Assembly: GCA_016710015.1 (NCBI GenBank)
Contig: JADJLR010000008.1
Coordinates: 478,128 to 542,127 of the forward strand
Length of the DNA stretch: 64,000 nucleotides
Origin: Flavobacteriales bacterium
GTDB lineage: Bacteria; Bacteroidota; Bacteroidia; Flavobacteriales_F; PHOS-HE28
Reading direction: 5' to 3'
The translations under genes and the position numbers were made by a program. Positions 1 through 9,752 of the stretch are shown one piece after another (position 1 is the first letter of the stretch; each line of letters begins with the position of its first letter). A model generated the notes under the pieces. The model had not been told where the DNA came from, ran no database searches, and was given only the letters and a program-made list of their open reading frames with translations.

Positions 1-76
1 TGCTTTGTTGCAGGGTGACCTGGGCTTGGAGCGTTGCGGTAAGGAGGACGGCGAAAAGTGTTGCGGTTGCTTTCAT
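1..76 (-). CDS. N-terminus of a secreted protein, cut by the window edge
   Basis: Only 25 codons are visible. Reading leftwards from the ATG at 76 gives MKATATLFAVLLTATLQAQV, a clear Sec signal peptide: a lysine near the start, a hydrophobic core and an AxA-like cleavage site at LQAQ. The rest lies outside the window, so the function cannot be named. It is on the same strand as the response regulator that follows it to the right, about 100 bases away. The start is supported by the immediate signal peptide and the absence of an upstream alternative. Confidence 0.55.
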   Translation of the reverse strand, partial: MKATATLFAVLLTATLQAQVTLQQS

Positions 77-179
77 GATGTAGTGGTTTGCCAGGCTGCA
101 AAACTCCGGCAATACCATCGCCGGCACCATACCACTTTCATGTGAAACGATCCACCGCCCCACCCGGCCTCAGGACAGG

Positions 180-818
180 CTACCTCGGGTACAACTTATT
201 CAGCGCATCGGTACGCGAACTCACCTGCAACTTCTCGTAGAGGTTGCGCACGTGGGTGCGCACCGTGTCGATGCTCAGGTGCAGGCCCTCGGCGATCTCC
301 TTGTAGCGTTGGCCCTTGGCCAGTTGCTCCAACACTTCGCGTTCGCGCTCGGTGAGCAGCTCGAACTCCTTGGGCTGCTTCTGCGGCGTGGCGAAGCTGG
401 CGATGACGCGGCGTGCGATCCCCGGGCCCATCGGCGAGCCGCCCGCGTGCAAGAACTTCACGGCCTCCAGCACCTGCGCCGGACGTGCATCCTTCAGCAG
501 ATAGCCGGTAGCCCCGGCACAGAGCGCATTGAAGAGGCTCTCGTCATCATCCTGCACGGTGCATACTAGGACCTGCGTTGCATTGGGCCATTCCTTGATG
601 CGGCGGATGCACTCGATGCCAGTGATGCCGGGCAGGTTCAAATCCATGATCACGACGGCGGGAGGCGTCCTGAACGCGTGCATGAGGTAGTCCTCCGCAC
701 AGGCGAAGGATCCGACCACTTCGATCCCTGCATCCGCCTGCAAGGTTTCCTCGAACGCCTCGCGCAAGATGCCGTCGTCCTCCACGATCGCCACCGCTAT
801 TGATCCCCGCTCACTCAT
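180..818 (-). CDS. LuxR/NarL-family response regulator
   Basis: This is a 212-residue two-component response regulator. The receiver domain (about 8-125) has the acidic pair in IVEDD (residues 11-15), the phospho-acceptor Asp59 in VVIMDLNLPG, and the conserved Lys in GYLLKDA. The C-terminal LuxR/GerE helix-turn-helix begins LLTEREREVLEQLAKG and contains the recognition stretch LSIDTVRTHVRNLYEKL. An upstream ATG at 974 would add 52 residues of low-complexity shadow sequence, so I choose MSERGS at 818. That start lies inside the end of the sensor kinase gene (8-base overlap), which implies translational coupling. The kinase upstream is almost certainly its partner. The regulated genes cannot be told from the sequence. 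Confidence 0.93.
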   Translation of the reverse strand: MSERGSIAVAIVEDDGILREAFEETLQADAGIEVVGSFACAEDYLMHAFRTPPAVVIMDLNLPGITGIECIRRIKEWPNATQVLVCTVQDDDESLFNALCAGATGYLLKDARPAQVLEAVKFLHAGGSPMGPGIARRVIASFATPQKQPKEFELLTEREREVLEQLAKGQRYKEIAEGLHLSIDTVRTHVRNLYEKLQVSSRTDALNKLYPR

Positions 819-3810
819 GCAGGCACGAAGATCGGCCAAAGACGCGCACCTCAGTTCCCCCGCCTTCGCGTTTGGTCCGTTCGAATACCGCGTGTACTTC
901 CTCGGCGCGTTGGCGCATGTTCTTGCTGCCTTGGCCGCCGCCCTGCACCTCCCCCGTACCAAGGCCCACGCCATCGTCGCTCACGGTGAAGAGGAATCCT
1001 CCTTCATCCGCACGCCAGAGCAGGATGACGTTCCGGGCCTCACTATACTTGCGTGCATTGTGCAGGGCCTCGCGTCCGATCAGCATCAGGTTGCGGCGGA
1101 AGGCGCCGCCGATGGGCGTGGAAGGCAGCAGGTCCGGGAAGTCGCAGCGCACCGTGGCCCCGCTGTCCTCGAAGAGATCCTGCGCGAACTCACGAAGGCG
1201 CACCAGCAGCAGGTCCAAGGTACCGTTGCGCGGATCGTTCATCCACACCACGTCGCGCAGGTTGTCCAGCAGTTCGCTGCTGATGGTGCCCATCTTCTCG
1301 AAGCGCGATTCAGCGTCCGTGACACGCTTGGGCGAGCGCGCCAAGGCGGCCACGCGGGCCAGGCCGCTGCCCACATCGTCGTGGATGTCCTTGGCGAGGC
1401 GGGTGCGCATGCGCAGTTCCTTCATCTCGTGTTCCGCCGCGGCCAGCCGGGCCCGCATCCGCTTTCGGTAGGCCAATGCCCACCCCCAGGCCACGATAGC
1501 GATCAGCCCAGCGGACAGCAGCGCGATGAACCACGGCGCAGCCCAGAACGGACGCATCACCTTCACTGTCAGCAGGATGTTCACCGGCCCTTCCACACCA
1601 TCGCCGTTGATGCCGATGACCTCCAGTGTGAAGGCCCCCGCCGGCACGTTGTTCAGTTCAATGGGTGCCGAGGAGCGGGCGGTTGTCCATGCCTCGCGGT
1701 AGCCCGGCATGCGCCACTTGTAGCGGTTGCGCTCCGGTGCGCTGAACTCCAGCACCGCTAGTTCGATGCGCAAGGTGTTGCGGGGATAGGGCAACTCCAC
1801 TTCCGTGGGTCCTTCACCGGTGGCGATCAGGACCGCGCCTTGCGCGTCGGAAAGCTCCACGGCCCTCACCGTCGCCGGGTCCGGATCGGTGGGCAGGTTG
1901 CGCGGGTCGAAGACATTGAAGCCGTTGACCCCACCGAAGTACAGGCGGCCACTGGCGGAACGGAATTGTGCGAAGCTGTTGTACTCCTTGCTCTGCAGGC
2001 CATCCGCCGTGTTGTAGTTGCGGAAGCTTCCTGTTCGCGGATCGAAACGGCACAGGCCATTGTTGCTGCTGATCCACCACGTGCCATCGCCGGTTGGTTC
2101 CATGCCGTAGAGGAACTGGTCCGGCAGGCCGTCGTGCACACTGTAGTGGCGTACTATCCGAAGCGCGGCGCGATCGAACTGCACCAGTCCGTCGTTGGTA
2201 CAGATCCACAGGTGCTTGCCATCGTCGTCCAGATCGGTCATGCGCAGAAGCTGCTGGGGATCGATCGACTTGTCGAATGGTCGTGGTAGCGTATCGCTCT
2301 CCGTGAAAACACGTAGCGGCGTGGCATCGCTGCACATCCAATAACGACCAAGACCATCCTGCACAAGCGACGAAGGCATGTTCCAACTCTTGCTGATGGC
2401 GGCGAATGCGGCGTTCATCGGTCCCGTGCGGAAACGCACCGGACCGGGACCTGGGAGCAGGTGTTCCGGTGGATGGCAGGTGGAGATCCGTAAAAGTTCG
2501 CCGCTGTGCAGTTGCCACATGCGATCGCCACAGCTGGCCGTGAAATGGTACACCAACTGTGACGTGCGCGGGTCGATGCAACGGATCTCCCGACCATCCT
2601 GCATCCAGATCCGGCCTTCGCTATCACGCAAGGGGACACCATGGCTGCCGCTTGTACCGAAGGTGCGCGCGTCCAGCGGTGCCGGCACGAGCGTGCCGTC
2701 GCGTTCATCGAACAGCGCCGATCCACCTTGGAAGAAGTTCGCCAGCACGCGGTGCGCATCCCATTGCGCAAAGCCGCGCACGAACCAGGAGCTCGGTTCC
2801 CACGGAAGACCCTGTCCCGGCATTATGCGGCCCACCTTGATCCGCTGCGGGGCGATCTTGAACACCCCCTTCCCATCCGTGCCCACCCAGGTGTTGCCCT
2901 GCCGGTCGAAGGCGATGGCCGTGATGTTCAAAGGCCGTTGTTCGGGCAGCAACAAGGGGTAGCGCTGCACGATGTTCAAGGCACTGTCCAGCACCACCAC
3001 GCCATGGCCGGATATCCCCAACCACACCTTGCCGTCCGGCGCGCGCTCGGCGCGCTTGACGCCGAGGTTGCCACGCAACAGGCCAGCCAGTTCCGCCGGG
3101 AATGGAACCGGCCGATGCTGTTCATCCATGCGATACGATGCGTATTGGCCGAAAAGCAACCAACCCTTCCCCTGCCGCAGGATGGAGCTGATCTCGCTCG
3201 CGGTATCCATCGGCAGCTTGATGGCAATGGACGTTCGTTCGCGGATGTGTGATACGACCAGCGTGTCGTGACGTTGGAACTGATAGATGGTACGGCCATC
3301 GTCCTCCACGCGGTGGGCGTATGAATCCCAATGCCCGGTGCGCCAGCGGCGCATGCCCTGTTCGTCGATCCGCAGGAATTCCTTCAGCAAGGGCGAATAG
3401 AACAGGCTGCTTCCGGCATGCACATCGAACACTTGCCAACAGCCGTCCGGCCCGCCCGTGCGCACGTGCTCGAAGCGTCCGGTGCGGCGGTCCAAGCGAT
3501 CCAGTCCGGAGCGCGTGCCCACCCAGAGGTGCTGTGCATCGGCCTCCGCCAAGCCCCAGATGCGGTTGTTGGAAAGGCTGGTGCTGTCCCGCCCATCATG
3601 CTTATAGACCACGAAGCGTTCGCCGTCGAAGCGGGCAAGTCCATCACCGGTGCCGAGCCACAGGAAGCCATCGCTATCCTGCAACACATGGTTCACCATG
3701 CTTTGCGGCAGGCCCTGGTCCACGTCGTAGCGGGTCACCTCCACCTGCTGCGCCCACAAGGCGGGAGCCAGACAACACGCGAGAAGGATGGTGAGATGGG
3801 CGCGGTGCAA
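811..3810 (-). CDS. Two-component sensor histidine kinase, Reg_prop / Y_Y_Y type
   Basis: This 999-residue membrane sensor kinase starts with a signal peptide (about 1-21, ending LWAQQ). A periplasmic two-propeller sensor follows, built from Reg_prop repeats such as DSDGFLWLGTGDGLARFDG. A Y_Y_Y domain lies near 680-740, then one transmembrane helix at about 755-778. The cytoplasmic part has a HisKA_3 dimerisation domain with phospho-acceptor His810 in DIHDDVGSGL and a HATPase domain with an N-box (EALHNARKYS) and G-box (VSDDGVGLG). No receiver is fused, so the separate LuxR regulator, which overlaps its 3' end by 8 bases, completes the system. Family members sense extracellular ligands, often polysaccharides; the ligand here is unknown. 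The 284 bases upstream presumably hold the promoter, but no convincing TAnnTTTG box was found. Confidence 0.93.
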   Translation of the reverse strand: MHRAHLTILLACCLAPALWAQQVEVTRYDVDQGLPQSMVNHVLQDSDGFLWLGTGDGLARFDGERFVVYKHDGRDSTSLSNNRIWGLAEADAQHLWVGTRSGLDRLDRRTGRFEHVRTGGPDGCWQVFDVHAGSSLFYSPLLKEFLRIDEQGMRRWRTGHWDSYAHRVEDDGRTIYQFQRHDTLVVSHIRERTSIAIKLPMDTASEISSILRQGKGWLLFGQYASYRMDEQHRPVPFPAELAGLLRGNLGVKRAERAPDGKVWLGISGHGVVVLDSALNIVQRYPLLLPEQRPLNITAIAFDRQGNTWVGTDGKGVFKIAPQRIKVGRIMPGQGLPWEPSSWFVRGFAQWDAHRVLANFFQGGSALFDERDGTLVPAPLDARTFGTSGSHGVPLRDSEGRIWMQDGREIRCIDPRTSQLVYHFTASCGDRMWQLHSGELLRISTCHPPEHLLPGPGPVRFRTGPMNAAFAAISKSWNMPSSLVQDGLGRYWMCSDATPLRVFTESDTLPRPFDKSIDPQQLLRMTDLDDDGKHLWICTNDGLVQFDRAALRIVRHYSVHDGLPDQFLYGMEPTGDGTWWISSNNGLCRFDPRTGSFRNYNTADGLQSKEYNSFAQFRSASGRLYFGGVNGFNVFDPRNLPTDPDPATVRAVELSDAQGAVLIATGEGPTEVELPYPRNTLRIELAVLEFSAPERNRYKWRMPGYREAWTTARSSAPIELNNVPAGAFTLEVIGINGDGVEGPVNILLTVKVMRPFWAAPWFIALLSAGLIAIVAWGWALAYRKRMRARLAAAEHEMKELRMRTRLAKDIHDDVGSGLARVAALARSPKRVTDAESRFEKMGTISSELLDNLRDVVWMNDPRNGTLDLLLVRLREFAQDLFEDSGATVRCDFPDLLPSTPIGGAFRRNLMLIGREALHNARKYSEARNVILLWRADEGGFLFTVSDDGVGLGTGEVQGGGQGSKNMRQRAEEVHAVFERTKREGGGTEVRVFGRSSCLHE

Positions 3811-4094
3811 ACTGCGCGAAGTTCGGTGATGGAGAGGTTGTTCAAAGCAATGTGCGCCGGGGAACTTGAACTGTCCAAGATGCCTTCGGGATCCGAGAAA
3901 GCGAAGACTTGCCCATGGTGATCAGGAGCATACCGGAGTGCCTGCCTTCGAGCCGAACCCAGGATAAACCGCTACTGGTGATGGTAGAGGTAACCGCCAT
4001 ATTCGATCGGGGTCCGATCCAGGCCACGGAGCGATACCGATGTTGACCGCCGATACTGGCGTTGGACATCAACCCATGGACCCAAGGCCCTCCC

Positions 4095-6674
4095 TCACTC
4101 CCGCATCACGCGCTGCACCGTGCTGCCTCCTTCAGAACCGATGCGGAGCAGGTAGCTTCCCGACGCGAGTGCGTTCATCGTTAGCACCATCCCGGCATTG
4201 GCCGTGTGGTAACGTTGCTCGTTGAAGACCACTCTGCCGGTCATGTCCATGAGGCTGATATGTAATGATCCGCGCAAGTTGGTGCGAATGGTCAGTTCGT
4301 TGGTGAAGGGATTCGGGAATACGAGCAGTTCCTGCACGAGGGCTTCCGCATTCAACCCAACGGTGCTTAGGCAGATGCACTCGGCCGACCACGTCCCTGC
4401 ATCACCGCCACCGGTGGTACAGGATCCACCGGTCCATACCTGATCATCGCCATCGTTGCAGTCGCCGGCATTGGGCACGTAACCGGCCGGGCCGGGTGTG
4501 CATTCCACCACGGCATCGGTGGGGTCGCCGTATCCATCGTCATCCACATCGGCGTAATAGGCCGCCAGTTCACAATCCGCGAGTGCGAAGAAGCTCTCAC
4601 GGACCTCCAACTCCACATTCTGGAACCCACCGCCAACGAGGACGAGGTCTGGTCGCAGTGTAATGGAGTTCACGGAACTCCCTAAGATCCGCACGATGGT
4701 CGGAGTTGCTGCACCGGTAACGCCATCGACCACTGCATAACCTGAGCGCGGTTGGCCCCCGATCGAGCTGAATACTCCACAAACGTGGACCAGTCCATTC
4801 ATCTCCGCGAGGCTCCATACTTGGGAAAGGCTGCCACCCGTGGCCTGCGGATCCCAACTGTTCAATTCCCCAGCGACCAGGTCAATGGCCCCGAGATGGC
4901 CCCGGGATTCACCTCCCATTGATGTGAATGAGCCACAGAGATAGAGCGTGTTATCGCTCAACGCCATGTCCCACACGGCGGACTGCACCGGGATGTCCAA
5001 CGGGGTAGCCAATGCCGTAATCCCATCCAACGCGGCGAAGCGTTGACGGGACTGGCCACCGATGGTGGAGAACGAACCGCCAACGTACACAAGCCCTTCA
5101 TGAGCGACAACGGAGGAGATGGCATTCGAGGCCATCGGATCCCAGGGCAACAGATCACCGGTACTCAAGGACAGCGCTGCGCCGTACCCTCTTGGCTGAC
5201 CACCGACCGTGTTGAACGAGCCAACAAGATAGACCACACCATTTTCCACAGCGATGTCTTGTACTTGGTTGTTGAATGACACGCCCCAGGGGAGTACCGT
5301 ACGTGTCGGAATGTGTATGGCAGCTATGCCTTGGTGGTTCACACCGCCCATTTGGCCGAAACTGCCCCCGACGAGGAGCGTGTCGCCCACGACATGCAAG
5401 CTCTTGATCGTCGAATTGCTCGTGGGGAGCGGAAAGTCAGAGACCAAGACCCCGGTCGCACCATCCAGCGCAGTCAAGCCGTCGCGGTCCTCCCCGCCCA
5501 GGGTGCTGAAATCACCCCCCAATAGGAACGCATCCGCTGTACCGGCGATCGCGCTCACCCGGTTGGCACCTGTACCGAGCGGTCTCCAATCCAAGAGCGC
5601 CCCGGTGGCGGCATCCCACGCTATTACCGGCGACTCACCGAAACCGCCCACGATCACCACATCACCCACCACACCGATGGACTCCGGCAAAAGACCGGAG
5701 AGACCGGTCGGCTCGAACGGTTCGAGGGCTGCGGTCTGAAGGTCCACCGCTGCTGTGCTCAAGCGCGGAGTACCGTTCACCGCGTTGAATTGACCTGTGA
5801 AATAGAGCGCACCGTCGTGGGTGGTCATGGCCTTCACGCTCACACCACTGCTGCCATAGGACACGTTCGCGTTCCAAGGCAAGAGTGCCGCCGTAACGGG
5901 ATCGAACGATGCAACCCCTTTGCGTTCTTCTGCTCCGGAAAGCGAGAATCCAGATGCAAAGATCCCTTCGGTCGTTGCAAGCACTTGTTTAGGGAGGCCA
6001 CCTTGCACATCCGGGCTCCATGGAAGCACATCGCCCGTGGCAATATCGCATGCCGCGATGTACGGGCGTGCTTGGCCATCAAGGCTGTCGAAATACCCGG
6101 TCATGTAGAGGCTACCACCGATCGCGCTCAAACTGGTCACATAATTGTTCGCGGCCGGGGTATACGTGAGCAACGTCTCCGTACTCACCCGAATAGCGGC
6201 CAAGCGCTGTGCGCCAATACCATCCACGGTCGTGAAAAAGCCACCGATGAAGAGCGTGTCGCCCACCAGCTCCATGCAATTCACGACACCCCCTACTTGA
6301 GGTGCCCAGGATGTAAGCGCGCCGGATGCATCAATGTGCGCAATGCGTGAACGGAGCATGGTATCCACGCGCGTAAACTCACCGGCAATGAACCAGCCCC
6401 CGGCACCATCTTCCTCCACAGCGTACACGATACCGTTCGGGCGGGGAAAGGCCAAGGACGGACGTTCACTCGTGAAGTTCATCATGGCCGCATGGGGCGT
6501 GGGTGGCCCAACGGTGTTGAACACACCGCCGATGAAGAGCATGGATCCATCGTCACTGGCGGCCGTGGCATACACGATGCCCGGGGCCACGTCGAAGTCC
6601 CGTTGCACGGTCTGCGCGGTCGCATGGATCGTGAGCAAGGTGCATAGGGCGATAACGGTGGTCTGGTTCAGCAT
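4095..6674 (-). CDS. T9SS-sorted beta-propeller protein with MopE-like metal-binding segment
   Basis: This is an 859-residue secreted protein of the cell surface. It has a signal peptide (about 1-20, ending HATAQT) and a long array of roughly 45-residue propeller blades carrying a repeated GGxFxxxGG signature. Then comes a short Asp-rich segment (DVDDDGYGDP and NAGDCNDGDD) like the putative metal-binding repeat of MopE-type proteins. It ends in a type A T9SS sorting domain (FPNPFTNELTIRTN, then GSYLLRIGSEGG). The family stores no known catalytic residues; a binding or adhesive surface role is inference. It appears monocistronic: the next minus-strand gene to the left begins 284 bases away. 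The reading frame is intact throughout. Confidence 0.85.
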   Translation of the reverse strand: MLNQTTVIALCTLLTIHATAQTVQRDFDVAPGIVYATAASDDGSMLFIGGVFNTVGPPTPHAAMMNFTSERPSLAFPRPNGIVYAVEEDGAGGWFIAGEFTRVDTMLRSRIAHIDASGALTSWAPQVGGVVNCMELVGDTLFIGGFFTTVDGIGAQRLAAIRVSTETLLTYTPAANNYVTSLSAIGGSLYMTGYFDSLDGQARPYIAACDIATGDVLPWSPDVQGGLPKQVLATTEGIFASGFSLSGAEERKGVASFDPVTAALLPWNANVSYGSSGVSVKAMTTHDGALYFTGQFNAVNGTPRLSTAAVDLQTAALEPFEPTGLSGLLPESIGVVGDVVIVGGFGESPVIAWDAATGALLDWRPLGTGANRVSAIAGTADAFLLGGDFSTLGGEDRDGLTALDGATGVLVSDFPLPTSNSTIKSLHVVGDTLLVGGSFGQMGGVNHQGIAAIHIPTRTVLPWGVSFNNQVQDIAVENGVVYLVGSFNTVGGQPRGYGAALSLSTGDLLPWDPMASNAISSVVAHEGLVYVGGSFSTIGGQSRQRFAALDGITALATPLDIPVQSAVWDMALSDNTLYLCGSFTSMGGESRGHLGAIDLVAGELNSWDPQATGGSLSQVWSLAEMNGLVHVCGVFSSIGGQPRSGYAVVDGVTGAATPTIVRILGSSVNSITLRPDLVLVGGGFQNVELEVRESFFALADCELAAYYADVDDDGYGDPTDAVVECTPGPAGYVPNAGDCNDGDDQVWTGGSCTTGGGDAGTWSAECICLSTVGLNAEALVQELLVFPNPFTNELTIRTNLRGSLHISLMDMTGRVVFNEQRYHTANAGMVLTMNALASGSYLLRIGSEGGSTVQRVMRE

Positions 6675-6884
6675 CAGTTCGGGTGGGGTTGAAAAAGCGA
6701 TCGAGGCACTTGGGGAGCAGGAGCCCTGCTCATGGAAAGGATGGCATCATGGTATTCTGCGACCAATGATACATGGCCTCGGCAAGCCGCAAGGGTACGG
6801 CTCTTTGCTGGAATTTTGATGGGCACTTCGGCGAACCCGCAGGACTATCGGGTCCTAATTCCTTCCGCAGATAGCGTAAATGAA

Positions 6885-7079
6885 TATAGGGTACCTCGAA
6901 GTACCTCACTCCGGCGGCATCGGCTATGGGCCGACCCTTCGGGCAAGCACTTCTCGTTTGGTCATCCGGCGTTACTCCTCAGTCAGTTACCTATGGGTAA
7001 CTTCCTTTCGTCGCGCCTTGTCTGCCCAGGACGATAAGCACTTGTGCCATCCGTTCGAGGTACTTCGAGGTACCCTATA
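6885..7079. repeat. MITE-like structured repeat, copy 1, with 23-bp perfect terminal inverted repeats
   Basis: The element is 195 bp and is bounded by a perfect 23-bp inverted repeat (6885-6907 against 7057-7079). Its core, GGGTACCTCGAAGTACCTC, is itself nearly palindromic. Inside are further hairpins: AGTTACC-tatg-GGTAACT near 6984-7001, and two small GC stems near 6920-6945. A second copy lies at 20917-21126. Copies share the ends and several internal blocks but differ in loops and carry one extra hairpin in copy 2, as expected for a structured, non-coding mobile repeat. No transposase is present, so mobility would need help in trans. Confidence 0.8.
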
Positions 7080-7292
7080 GCTGATGCCGGAACAGAAGGC
7101 TCTGTTGGTATGAGATGCAGGCGGATCCCGAGTCATGCTGATGAGATCATACGGCAGTTGCGGTGGATAAGAGGCGATGGCACTAGGCGAACTCGTCCAA
7201 GCAACGGAGTTGGGTCAGCACGCATCCACAGCACGCGGAGCGCTCACCGTCCCACATGCAGGAGCGCACTGATCCACGGCTCCGCAAAACGC

Positions 7293-7329
7293 CAAGGCCC
7301 ACTGGCAACCCGTTCGCCAGTGGGCCTTG
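7293..7329 (-). terminator. Hairpin terminator downstream of the Tyr/Gly-rich protein gene
   Basis: A perfect 14-bp stem (7293-7306 with 7316-7329, arms CAAGGCCCACTGGC and its complement) encloses a 9-base loop. It sits about 15-50 bases beyond the stop codon of the minus-strand gene ending at 7344. The following T-tract on the minus strand is weak (GGCGTTTTGC), so this is a stem-rich terminator and not a textbook intrinsic one. Confidence 0.65.
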
Positions 7330-7343
7330 TGCATTCCACGCTC

Positions 7344-9752
7344 TTAACGCCCCTTACGCGGTGTTGGTGCGGGAGTGCGGGATGGTGCCGGAGTGCGGGG
7401 TGCTGCCGGAGTGCGCGAAGGCGCGGTGCTAGGCGATGGTGTGCTCCTGCTCGGTGCCGTGCGTTGGGGGCTCGGGGTCGTGGTAGGAGCCGTGCGCGTT
7501 GGCGCCGTTGTTGGCTGTGAGCGGTTGTGATCGATCACGCGCTGCTCCCCTCGCTGTCGATCCTCTTGGATGCGACGTGGATCCACCTGAGGTTTCGTTA
7601 CCGGAGCAGGTTTTACCGGTTGCGTTGAACGTGTGCTCGTGTTGGGCTTTTCATTCGGCTGTACGACCGGACTTTGCTCGGGGAGCTTCTGCCAACGGCC
7701 GTTCTCGTACCGCTCCGTGCTACTTCCATCGCGCCGGTACACGTTGCCGGACCTGTCGGTGAAATGGTCCATGCCGGTGGAACCCGAGGCCGTGGAGCGG
7801 CTGGTCGGCATCTCGGCCATCACACCGGAGGAACGGGATACACTTGCCGATCGAATGCCGGCAGCAGTGCGTCCGGCGTACAGGTCCGTGGCCGAATGGC
7901 GTACCACACCCGCTGGTCTCGACCCCGTGGTGGAACCACTGCCAAGTGAAGTGCGGTGACCGTAGTAGTAGTGGTTGTGGTCCACGGCCGATGGATAGTA
8001 CCCATAAGGACCCCACCAGCCCATACCGCAGCCGTACCCATAGGGACGATAGTAGCCACCCCAGCCGTAGCCATACCAACTCGGGTAGTACCAATTCCAG
8101 CCCCAGCCCAAGCCATAACCCCAGCCCACCCATGGGTTGTAGTGTACACCGAAGCCCCAGGTATAGGGTCGCGGATACCAGCGGCCCGGCCATGGTCGGT
8201 AGTAATAACCGGTCCCATAGATCACTACGCCGTTCTGGACATAGGAACCGAGATACCCCGGCGTATAGCCGACATAGACCGTGGTCGGGGTGTAGTCGTA
8301 GATCTCCACATACCGGGTGTTGTACACCGGGCTCTCCGGCGGTATGGTGTTCACTTCGGCAGGCACTTCGGTGCTCACGGTCCACGGGCCGTTCGGTGTG
8401 GGCCCGTTGAACCACACGGCCTGATCCAGCGCATGGTACTTCCCTTGGATCCGGAGCACCGTCACGCTGGAGTTGAGCGCATAGTCCACTTGCGTACCGG
8501 CGATCCGCTGGAATTGCGGGTCTCCATCATAAGTGATCGAAAGGCTAGCGCTCGTACGGTCCACCTGTGCGGTCTGGGGAATGCTCGCATCACGCACCGC
8601 TTCCCGGGCGGCCGGTGTTCCGGCGATGTGCGCCAGGGCTCCATCCTTGGCCGAGCCCTCCGGGATCTTGCTGAACTCCGCAGGCAAGCGATCCGCCGGG
8701 ACATAGCGCCAAGGTCCGGTCTTGGGGTCGTGTGTTGCGAACCACCGACCACTGGCCAGGAGGTATGTATCCTGCGATGCTACGTCGAGGAATAGATCGT
8801 CCTCCGTATTGGTGGCGTACAGCAAGGCCGTCCCTGGCAATGGCTGGAATTGCGGTGGTCCATCCAGATCCAAAAGGACAGCAGGGGTGGTGCGCACCAC
8901 GATCTTGGGAACCGTGGCGGACCCATCGGACTTGGATGCCGACAGCGAGGCCGTTGTATCCACTTGGTTCGCCAGCTCGCGCAGTTCCTGTGGAACGGTA
9001 TAGGTCCGGGACCAGGGACCCGTGATCGTACTGGACGTGAACCAGCGGTCCGAGCCATAGAGGTAATGGTCGCCACCACTGGGCCTCACCAGCAGGAAGG
9101 GGGTGTTCACCACGCGATCGATGGAGCGCCCCTTGGCCGTATAGATCGGGTCGCTGTACACATTGTCCTTTTGCTCAACGGCCTGGTAACGCGGTTCGCC
9201 ATCGATGAAAACGAGCACAGCGGGCTCTTCCATGTAGATGATCTCCGGGGGGTCGTTGGCGTAGGTGGCCATGCCCTGCTCTTCGTTCTCCAGCGCCGCG
9301 ATCAACCAATCGATGGGAATGGGCGCAGTATGTGCCAGGATCCCTTCGCTGAGCATCGTGGATAGACGCTGCTTCTCCCCTTCTTCTTCGATGCCGGGGA
9401 AGCGGATATCCGTTACCGTGAACTGCGTAAGCTTGCCCAGGCGTGTGGACCGATCCAGATCCAGTACGCCATCGCCCCAAACCGCGCCGAAGACCGGGCT
9501 CTTGTCCTGCTGACGTTGCAGACTCACGGCGAATCGCGCCTTGAAGTGGTCTCCGTGGACCTCCTCGGGTTGGGGCGCGAACACCTGGACCTGGTCATTG
9601 CCGGCAGTGAACTTCACCGGCCATTGGTCGTCCACAGGGACCATCGCGTGGCTCAAGCCCCCGAATGCCAGCAGCATGCCGAGCATGCCGACACGGATGG
9701 AGGAGCCTTGTGCGTATCTCGGAAACGGGTAGTCGTTGACCTTGGTTCTCAT
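7344..9752 (-). CDS. Secreted Tyr/Gly/Trp-rich protein with Pro/Thr-rich tail
   Basis: About 802 residues from the chosen start MRTKVNDYP at 9752; 32 more residues are open upstream but look non-coding. An n-region of about 20 residues leads into a hydrophobic stretch ending GGLSHA, a plausible signal peptide. The first 450 residues contain repeated segments of the form FxFIDGEPRYQAV and LDLDGPPQFQPLPGTALLYATNT, each followed by a GRWF motif, giving several similar domains. Residues about 485-600 are extremely rich in Tyr, Trp, Gly and Pro. The last 80 residues are Pro/Thr/Ser-Arg rich and basic. Similar proteins are often labelled carbohydrate-binding family V/XII by homology, without proof. 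No T9SS sorting domain is visible. The function is unknown; an outer-surface or envelope role is inferred. Confidence 0.75.
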   Translation of the reverse strand: MRTKVNDYPFPRYAQGSSIRVGMLGMLLAFGGLSHAMVPVDDQWPVKFTAGNDQVQVFAPQPEEVHGDHFKARFAVSLQRQQDKSPVFGAVWGDGVLDLDRSTRLGKLTQFTVTDIRFPGIEEEGEKQRLSTMLSEGILAHTAPIPIDWLIAALENEEQGMATYANDPPEIIYMEEPAVLVFIDGEPRYQAVEQKDNVYSDPIYTAKGRSIDRVVNTPFLLVRPSGGDHYLYGSDRWFTSSTITGPWSRTYTVPQELRELANQVDTTASLSASKSDGSATVPKIVVRTTPAVLLDLDGPPQFQPLPGTALLYATNTEDDLFLDVASQDTYLLASGRWFATHDPKTGPWRYVPADRLPAEFSKIPEGSAKDGALAHIAGTPAAREAVRDASIPQTAQVDRTSASLSITYDGDPQFQRIAGTQVDYALNSSVTVLRIQGKYHALDQAVWFNGPTPNGPWTVSTEVPAEVNTIPPESPVYNTRYVEIYDYTPTTVYVGYTPGYLGSYVQNGVVIYGTGYYYRPWPGRWYPRPYTWGFGVHYNPWVGWGYGLGWGWNWYYPSWYGYGWGGYYRPYGYGCGMGWWGPYGYYPSAVDHNHYYYGHRTSLGSGSTTGSRPAGVVRHSATDLYAGRTAAGIRSASVSRSSGVMAEMPTSRSTASGSTGMDHFTDRSGNVYRRDGSSTERYENGRWQKLPEQSPVVQPNEKPNTSTRSTQPVKPAPVTKPQVDPRRIQEDRQRGEQRVIDHNRSQPTTAPTRTAPTTTPSPQRTAPSRSTPSPSTAPSRTPAAPRTPAPSRTPAPTPRKGR

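Larger units (their letters stand above)
6675..7343. other. Intergenic region of 669 bases without a gene
   Basis: No coding sequence is supported. The stretch contains the structured repeat at 6885-7079 and the hairpin terminator at 7293-7329. The 5' regulatory region of the flanking propeller gene lies at its left end. The short open frames seen here are interrupted differently in the second copy of the repeat, so they are not genes. Confidence 0.7.

Noticed and set aside
3842..4072. 76-residue minus-strand gene between the kinase and the propeller gene
   Set aside because: No motif, no ribosome-binding site and a biased composition; probably chance.
6880..7080. Small proteins encoded within the structured repeat
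   Set aside because: The second copy at 20917-21126 breaks or changes the same frames; stems, not codons, are conserved.
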